Below are positions 4,917 to 8,272 of a stretch of 8,272 nucleotides of DNA, piece after piece. The notes under the pieces were generated by a model that did not search any database, was not told the DNA's origin, and was given only the letters and a program-made list of their open reading frames with translations. Source of the stretch: SOKG01 sp964502665 (GTDB lineage: Bacteria; Chloroflexota; Dehalococcoidia; SZUA-161); assembly GCA_964502665.1 (NCBI GenBank), contig CAZCXP010000113.1, positions 1-8,272 on the forward strand. The letters are read 5' to 3'. A program made the translations under genes and the position numbers. Each line of letters starts with the position of its first letter. Positions within the stretch are counted from its first letter, which is position 1.

Positions 4917-6152
4917 ATGATTGAAGCAATGCTGAACGAGAGCCAGAAGAAGCTGCGCAGCGAGGTGAGGGAGTTCGTCAAGGCCATACCACGTCAGCTG
5001 CTCCTGGACATGGACGCCGACAAGGTGAGGTATCCCAGGCAATTCCTGGAGGAAGCCGCTGGGAGAAAGCTACTTGGCCTCCGTTTCTCCCCGGAGTACG
5101 GCGGCAGAGGGCTGAGCTGGCCGGACGAGATAATTGCCCTCGAGGAGGGCGGGACGCTGCCCCTATCTCTGGGCTGCCTTTACTCGCTGGTGAGCATCTG
5201 TGGCGAGGCGTTCCAGGTGTTTGGGAGCGAGGAGCAGAAGCGGAAATACCTCCAGCCCACCCTTCAGGCGAAGCTGTGCTGCGCGGAGGCGCTGACTGAG
5301 CCCCGCGGCGGCTCCGACTTCTTCGGTGCCACCACCGTCGCCACTAAGAACGGCAGCCATTACTTGCTCAGAGGACAGAAGCGCTTCGTCGTCGGCGCTG
5401 AAGGGGCGGACTACTTCCTGGTCTACGCCAGGACGAGCCCAGAGGCCCCCAGCCGCGAGTCACTGAGCCTGTTTGTGGTGGAGAAGGACATGGGGGTGGA
5501 GGTGAAGCACATCTACGGGCTCATGGGAACGCGGGGAGGTGGGGCTGGGAGGATACTGTTCCGCGATGTCAGGGTCCCCGAGGAGAGCATCATCGGAAGG
5601 GAGGGCCAGGGTGGGGAGATCTTCTACCGGATGATGATTCCGGAGAGGATGACCACCGCCGCCGGCAGCTTGGGCATCGCGCGCGGCGCACTGGAGATCG
5701 CCGCCCGCTACAGCGACAAGAGAAAGGCCTTCGGCAGCAGGATCAGGGACTTTCAGGCGGTGAGCTTCAAGGTAGCAGACAGCATCACCAAGATCGATGC
5801 CGCAAGCTCTCTGGTGCACGCTACGGCGATAACCATCGAGCAAGGTCGCGACCGCAGGCTTGCGCGGCGCATGGTCTCCGAGGCCAAGAAGTTCTCCACC
5901 GAGGTAGCCTGGGAGGTGGTGAACGACGCCATGCAGGTCATGGGCGGCATCGGCTATACCAATGTATATCCCATCGAGCGCATGCTGCGCGACACCAGGC
6001 TGGCCATGATCTGGACGGGCACCAACGAGGTGATGAACCTTATCATCCAGCACGAGTACTACCGTGACCTCCTGGCCCGTGCCGACGAGGGTCGGGACGT
6101 GGAGGGCGACGCTGAGGCAGCGGGGGAGGTGGAGGAAAAGGTGTACGAGTAG
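4917..6152 (+). CDS. Acyl-CoA dehydrogenase family protein with catalytic base at the alternative site
   Basis: This is a flavin (FAD) enzyme of the acyl-CoA dehydrogenase family, 411 residues, slightly longer than the usual 380 because of an acidic tail (about 389-411, rich in E and D). Conserved pieces in order are AEALTEPRGGSD at 123-134 (the FAD/substrate signature), RKAFGSRIRDFQAVSFKVAD at 269-288, and DAMQVMGGIGYTNVYPIERM at 337-356 leading to IWTGTNEVMN at 365-374. In most members the last motif is YEGT and its Glu is the catalytic base; here that position is Thr (T367). A glutamate, E243 in MIPERMT, sits just before the helix-G arginine, the position used by isovaleryl-CoA and long-chain acyl-CoA dehydrogenases. 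I chose the ATG at 4917 because GGAGG ends 8 bases before it; the in-frame ATG at 4881 lies in the -10 box. The substrate is unknown. No electron-transfer flavoprotein genes lie in the window. Confidence 0.93.
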   Translation: MIEAMLNESQKKLRSEVREFVKAIPRQLLLDMDADKVRYPRQFLEEAAGRKLLGLRFSPEYGGRGLSWPDEIIALEEGGTLPLSLGCLYSLVSICGEAFQVFGSEEQKRKYLQPTLQAKLCCAEALTEPRGGSDFFGATTVATKNGSHYLLRGQKRFVVGAEGADYFLVYARTSPEAPSRESLSLFVVEKDMGVEVKHIYGLMGTRGGGAGRILFRDVRVPEESIIGREGQGGEIFYRMMIPERMTTAAGSLGIARGALEIAARYSDKRKAFGSRIRDFQAVSFKVADSITKIDAASSLVHATAITIEQGRDRRLARRMVSEAKKFSTEVAWEVVNDAMQVMGGIGYTNVYPIERMLRDTRLAMIWTGTNEVMNLIIQHEYYRDLLARADEGRDVEGDAEAAGEVEEKVYE

Positions 6153-6164
6153 CGCTCCGCTTCA

Positions 6165-6201
6165 GTTGAACCCCTATGCCCCTGATATGATGGCGTTCAA
6201 C
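6165..6201 (+). terminator. Inverted repeat after the acyl-CoA dehydrogenase gene, weak terminator candidate
   Basis: GTTGAAC (6165-6171) and GTTCAAC (6195-6201) are perfect 7-base arms but the loop is 23 bases and no T run follows, so intrinsic termination is doubtful. Confidence 0.25.
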
Positions 6202-6288
6202 GGGTTGAGGCGAAATTGGGGGGAAGCAGTCTAAGAGGACTCACCTAAATCCGTAGATTTCATAGCTTGTAGGCTTTCGCACAAAATA

Positions 6289-6365
6289 CCTCTCCCTTGA
6301 AGGGAGAGGGTAGGTGAGGGTGACTTCCCCCTCCCCTTGATCCCCTCCCTCCAGGGGAGGGGAAG
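6289..6365. repeat. Multi-hairpin C/T-G/A intergenic repeat
   Basis: The first palindrome, CCTCTCCCTTGAAGGGAGAG (6289-6308, plus one more G), folds as CCTCTCCC/GGGAGAGG around TTGAA. After a GTGAGGGTGA linker the second folds as CCCCTCCC (6342-6349)/GGGAGGGG (6355-6362) around TCCAG. A third tract, CTTCCCCCTCCCCT (6324-6337), can pair with AGGGGAGGGGAAG (6353-6365) instead, giving alternative folds. This looks like a member of the palindromic intergenic repeats (REP or MITE-like) that are scattered in many genomes of anaerobic bacteria. Copy number cannot be seen from one window. It may also act as a transcript 3' end. Confidence 0.7.
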
Positions 6366-6453
6366 TGTAAGAAATCCTGCGGCCAACCAATAAGGGCCCC
6401 GAGGGATGGGCTTCTTGAATCTGCACTCAGGGATCAGCGGGTTGGGCCCTGGA

Positions 6454-6483
6454 TTGACAACGGCCCTGTGGCGGTGTTATAAG
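6454..6483 (+). promoter_or_regulatory. Sigma-70-type promoter for the iron-sulfur protein
   Basis: A perfect TTGACA (6454-6459) is followed after 18 bases by TATAAG (6478-6483), or after 17 by TTATAA. The predicted start near 6490 leaves a leader of about 41 bases before the ATG at 6531. Confidence 0.6.
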
Positions 6484-6495
6484 ACCCTATCATCT

Positions 6496-6514
6496 CTTGA
6501 GCCCCCATCTCAAG
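6496..6514. promoter_or_regulatory. Palindrome in the leader of the iron-sulfur gene
   Basis: CTTGAG and CTCAAG are perfect 6-base arms around 7 bases, placed between the predicted transcript start and the AGGAGG ribosome site (6517-6522). It could be an operator or an RNA hairpin next to the ribosome site. Confidence 0.35.
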
Positions 6515-6530
6515 CCAGGAGGTTTGGCGA

Positions 6531-7568
6531 ATGGAAGATGTTTACACCCGGTTGACAGCGAAGTTAGGGCGCCCCGACTCTGGGTACATGGCAAAGATTT
6601 TTGAATACGCCGCCACGCCGCGGCAGGCGAGGATTCTGGAAGCACTGAACCAGCCACCTGAGCCGGCCCTCACTGTGGAACAGTTGGCGGAGAAGCTGGG
6701 GTTAGATGCAAACGACATACAGCAGGATATGGAGGACCTATTCCGCAAGGGGCTTGCTTTCCCCCGTAATTTCCAGGAGCGGCGCGAATGGAGGTTCGGA
6801 AAATCTCCGATGCAACTCCATGACGCTATGCAAAGCGGCTGGATGTTTTACGCTGAGCCCGAGAGGCTTCACGAACTGTGGCGTGTGTACGATCAAAAAG
6901 AGGGCTATCGCGCCTACGGTGAGGAATACGCGCGTGTGGCTGCTCCGCTCATGCGGGTGATACCCGCCTGGGAGGCTGTAGCAGACGACCCCAACCTCCA
7001 GCCCTGCGAGGACTGGCGAGAGATCCTTAGAGAGAAGCAATTGATCGCTGTCGTTGATTGCCCCTGCCGCCTCGAGGTCGGGGCCTGTGACCGGCCGGTT
7101 CAAGTTTGCCTGGACTTCGATAGAGGGGCTGAGTATGACATCGCCAGTGGTCACGGCAGGAAGGTGAGCTACGAAGAGGCACTGGAGATAATGAGCAATG
7201 CGTCCCGCTCAGGTCTGGTACCTAACGGGGTAAATACTGCCACAGTAACCCTTATGTGCAACTGCTGCAGCGATTGCTGTGTGGAGTTCCGAACGCTGCA
7301 ACAGTGCAATATACCTATTGGCGACCACTACGCCAAGAGCCGCTACGAGGCCAGGATAGATCAGGACATTTGCGATGGGTGCCAGAACTGCATAGATAAC
7401 TGCAACTTCGACGCCATAACTATGGTGAAGTTACCTGGCTCCAAGAAGCTCAAAGCGCAGGTGGATCCAGAAGCATGCTATGGGTGCGGGTGCTGTTTCA
7501 TGGTCTGTGAACCAGAAGCTATCTCGCTGGAATGCGTCAGGCCTGTGTCCCATGTGCCGGGCGTCTAG
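6531..7568 (+). CDS. Cysteine-rich protein: winged-helix-like N-terminus plus two [4Fe-4S] ferredoxin motifs
   Basis: This 345-residue protein has several parts. Residues about 30-80 (RQARILEALN ... LTVEQLAEKLGLDANDIQQD ... LFRKGLAFP) read as a winged helix-turn-helix. A middle region holds a first cysteine set, DCPCR (C177, C179) with C186 and C193, then CNCCSDCC (C243, C245, C246, C249, C250), spacing that suggests a further metal or cluster site. The C-terminus is a bacterial two-cluster ferredoxin domain: C281/C284/C287/C291 followed by DAI, and C316/C319/C322/C326 followed by EAI, both CxxCxxCxxxC. There is no signal peptide or membrane helix, so it should be cytoplasmic. It most likely transfers electrons, perhaps with ferredoxin-linked enzymes such as those encoded nearby; a redox-sensing role is possible because of the N-terminus. 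The start is fixed by AGGAGG 8 bases upstream of the ATG at 6531. It appears to be a single-gene transcript, converging with the ACT gene. I do not recognise a characterised family member. Confidence 0.85.
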   Translation: MEDVYTRLTAKLGRPDSGYMAKIFEYAATPRQARILEALNQPPEPALTVEQLAEKLGLDANDIQQDMEDLFRKGLAFPRNFQERREWRFGKSPMQLHDAMQSGWMFYAEPERLHELWRVYDQKEGYRAYGEEYARVAAPLMRVIPAWEAVADDPNLQPCEDWREILREKQLIAVVDCPCRLEVGACDRPVQVCLDFDRGAEYDIASGHGRKVSYEEALEIMSNASRSGLVPNGVNTATVTLMCNCCSDCCVEFRTLQQCNIPIGDHYAKSRYEARIDQDICDGCQNCIDNCNFDAITMVKLPGSKKLKAQVDPEACYGCGCCFMVCEPEAISLECVRPVSHVPGV

Positions 7569-7573
7569 GAGAA

Positions 7574-7596
7574 AGGAACGGCGTCCGGCGTTTCCT
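7574..7596. terminator. Hairpin between convergent genes, possible two-way terminator
   Basis: AGGAAC (7574-7579) and GTTTCCT (7590-7596) pair with one bulged T around a GC-rich loop. On the minus strand the hairpin is followed by TTTCT, which suits ending the ACT transcript; on the plus strand it lies 5 bases after the iron-sulfur gene stop but lacks a T run. Confidence 0.4.
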
Positions 7597-7613
7597 AGTG
7601 GGGTGGGGCTGCA

Positions 7614-8045
7614 TTACAGGGCATAGATTTCTTTGCCGAAGGTGTGAACCCAGTTCTTCTTTAGAACCTCTATCGCCTTTTCGGTTTTGTCCACGCCCAC
7701 AATGATTATGGGCTGCCCGCTTTCTCCCCTGCCCAGATAGGGGTAGAGATAGTGGACATTGATATCGGTCCCCTTCAGGGGCTTAAGTACCGCTTGAAGT
7801 CCGCCGGGATGATCGGGGACCTCTACTGCTATCACGTCCGTTTCCTTTACAGAGTACCCGTGGCTTCGCAAGACATTTGTGGTTTTCGCGGGGTCATCAG
7901 GTACAAATCTTACGGTGCTGACGTCGGATGTATCGGCCACTGAAATGGCCCTGATGTTTATCCCTTCAGCTCCCAGAAGTTCGCTCACATCTAAGAACTT
8001 CCCAGGCACGTTTTCCAGGCTGACCGAAATCTGCTTTACACACAT
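7614..8045 (-). CDS. Tandem ACT-domain protein (amino-acid-binding regulator type)
   Basis: This 143-residue protein consists of two ACT domains, about 3-67 and 71-140. Each has the typical turn and helix: ENVPGKFLDVSELLGAEGIN at 11-30, and DHPGGLQAVLKPLKGTDINV at 78-97. ACT domains bind small ligands, usually amino acids, at domain interfaces and pass the signal to a partner. It has no enzyme domain. It lies 41 bases after the end of a ferredoxin oxidoreductase subunit on the same strand, so the two are probably co-transcribed. Stand-alone double-ACT proteins of this type (COG4747-like) are known beside indolepyruvate:ferredoxin oxidoreductase and phenylacetate-CoA ligase genes, so an aromatic amino acid or its 2-oxoacid is a likely ligand (inference). 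The ATG at 8045 has GGGAG about 5 bases before it in the 41-base gap. Confidence 0.88.
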   Translation of the reverse strand: MCVKQISVSLENVPGKFLDVSELLGAEGINIRAISVADTSDVSTVRFVPDDPAKTTNVLRSHGYSVKETDVIAVEVPDHPGGLQAVLKPLKGTDINVHYLYPYLGRGESGQPIIIVGVDKTEKAIEVLKKNWVHTFGKEIYAL

Positions 8046-8086
8046 AGGTTACTCCCGACTGAATATGTAGGTCCCCGTAACTCAGA

Positions 8087-8272
8087 TTAGAACAACTCGT
8101 ATCCTGCCATCAAGGCCTTTTTGTTGATAGCGATCAGTTTCTGCTTATTCTTCAGGGTGTTTCTCAGCGCTTCAATTACGCTGGAAAGGGAAACCAGGTT
8201 GCTTTTCTTGGTGAACGCCCCCAGCATCACCATGTTGGCAGATCTTGGACTCCCCAGCTTCTCAGCTATACT
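8087..8272 (-). CDS. 2-oxoacid:ferredoxin oxidoreductase gamma/beta subunit (IorB-like), C-terminal fragment
   Basis: Only the last 61 residues and the stop codon are in the window; the gene enters from the right edge. The fragment begins SIAEKLGSPRSANMVMLGAF, matching the A-x-x-[LI]-G-x-x-[RK]-x-x-N-x-x-[ML]-LGA segment shared by the small catalytic-fold subunit of pyruvate, 2-oxoglutarate and indolepyruvate ferredoxin oxidoreductases, followed by a helix pair (SLSSVIEALRNTLKNKQK) and a short tail ending GYELF. In the complete enzyme this subunit works with a thiamine-diphosphate subunit to oxidise a 2-oxoacid plus CoA to acyl-CoA, CO2 and reduced ferredoxin. The downstream ACT gene favours the indolepyruvate type (iorB), but the fragment alone cannot separate this from PorG or KorC. 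Confidence 0.75.
   Translation of the reverse strand, partial: SIAEKLGSPRSANMVMLGAFTKKSNLVSLSSVIEALRNTLKNKQKLIAINKKALMAGYELF

Larger units (their letters stand above)
6153..6530. other. Intergenic region with repeats and a promoter
   Basis: This 378-base gap on the plus side contains a weak inverted repeat after the acyl-CoA dehydrogenase stop (6165-6201), a small AAATC/GATTT hairpin (6247-6260), a C/T-G/A multi-hairpin repeat (6289-6365), and a promoter with a leader palindrome for the next gene. The minus-strand reading frame across 6241-6426 is made by the repeat and is not a gene. Confidence 0.7.

Noticed and set aside
5460..6053. A 197-codon minus-strand reading frame opposite the acyl-CoA dehydrogenase
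   Set aside because: It is antisense to conserved dehydrogenase motifs in a high-GC gene; the protein shows no domain.
6241..6426. A 61-codon minus-strand frame across the multi-hairpin repeat
   Set aside because: Its sequence comes from the palindromic repeat itself, with no ribosome site.
1..8272. A defence, phage, transposon or RNA-gene island
   Set aside because: All recognisable genes are metabolic or membrane proteins; I saw no transposase, integrase, toxin-antitoxin pair, nuclease, tRNA or rRNA sequence.

Overview
The window looks like a chromosomal segment of a strictly anaerobic bacterium that runs a ferredoxin-based organic-acid, aldehyde and amino-acid metabolism. It carries a tungsten-type aldehyde:ferredoxin oxidoreductase, the end of a 2-oxoacid/indolepyruvate:ferredoxin oxidoreductase subunit with a partner ACT protein, an iron-dependent alcohol dehydrogenase, an acyl-CoA dehydrogenase and a cysteine-rich iron-sulfur protein. 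Strong GGAGG ribosome binding sites and good sigma-70-type promoters point to Bacteria rather than Archaea. The gene mix and the palindromic C/T-G/A intergenic repeat would fit Chloroflexota (Dehalococcoidia-like) or similar sediment anaerobes, but that placement is inference.

Layout: positions 1-4542 are almost entirely minus strand. Reading right to left, these are a small three-helix membrane protein (4261-4542), a triple zinc-ribbon membrane protein (3196-3963), an SCP-2 family sterol/lipid-carrier-like protein (2611-3021), an iron-containing alcohol dehydrogenase (1329-2492) and an aldehyde ferredoxin oxidoreductase (1-1252, running off the left edge). Each has its own plausible ribosome binding site, and several have their own promoter. 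From 4917 the direction switches: an acyl-CoA dehydrogenase (4917-6152) and an iron-sulfur protein with a winged-helix-like N-terminus (6531-7568) lie on the plus strand, separated by a 378-base gap holding a multi-hairpin repeat. At the right edge, an ACT-domain protein (7614-8045) and the C-terminus of a ferredoxin oxidoreductase subunit (8087-8272) lie on the minus strand and converge on the iron-sulfur gene.

How the genes may work together: AOR (acid/aldehyde, ferredoxin) and the adjacent alcohol dehydrogenase (aldehyde/alcohol, NAD(P)H) could link acids, aldehydes and alcohols. The 2-oxoacid oxidoreductase and ACT protein fit amino-acid (aromatic 2-oxoacid) fermentation feeding reduced ferredoxin and acyl-CoA. 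The acyl-CoA dehydrogenase and SCP-2 protein fit acyl-CoA/lipid handling. There is no sign of a CRISPR array, defence island, phage, transposase, tRNA or rRNA. I do not see a clearly new system. The points most worth a second look are the relocated catalytic base in the acyl-CoA dehydrogenase, the architecture of the iron-sulfur protein, and several regulatory or repeat structures.
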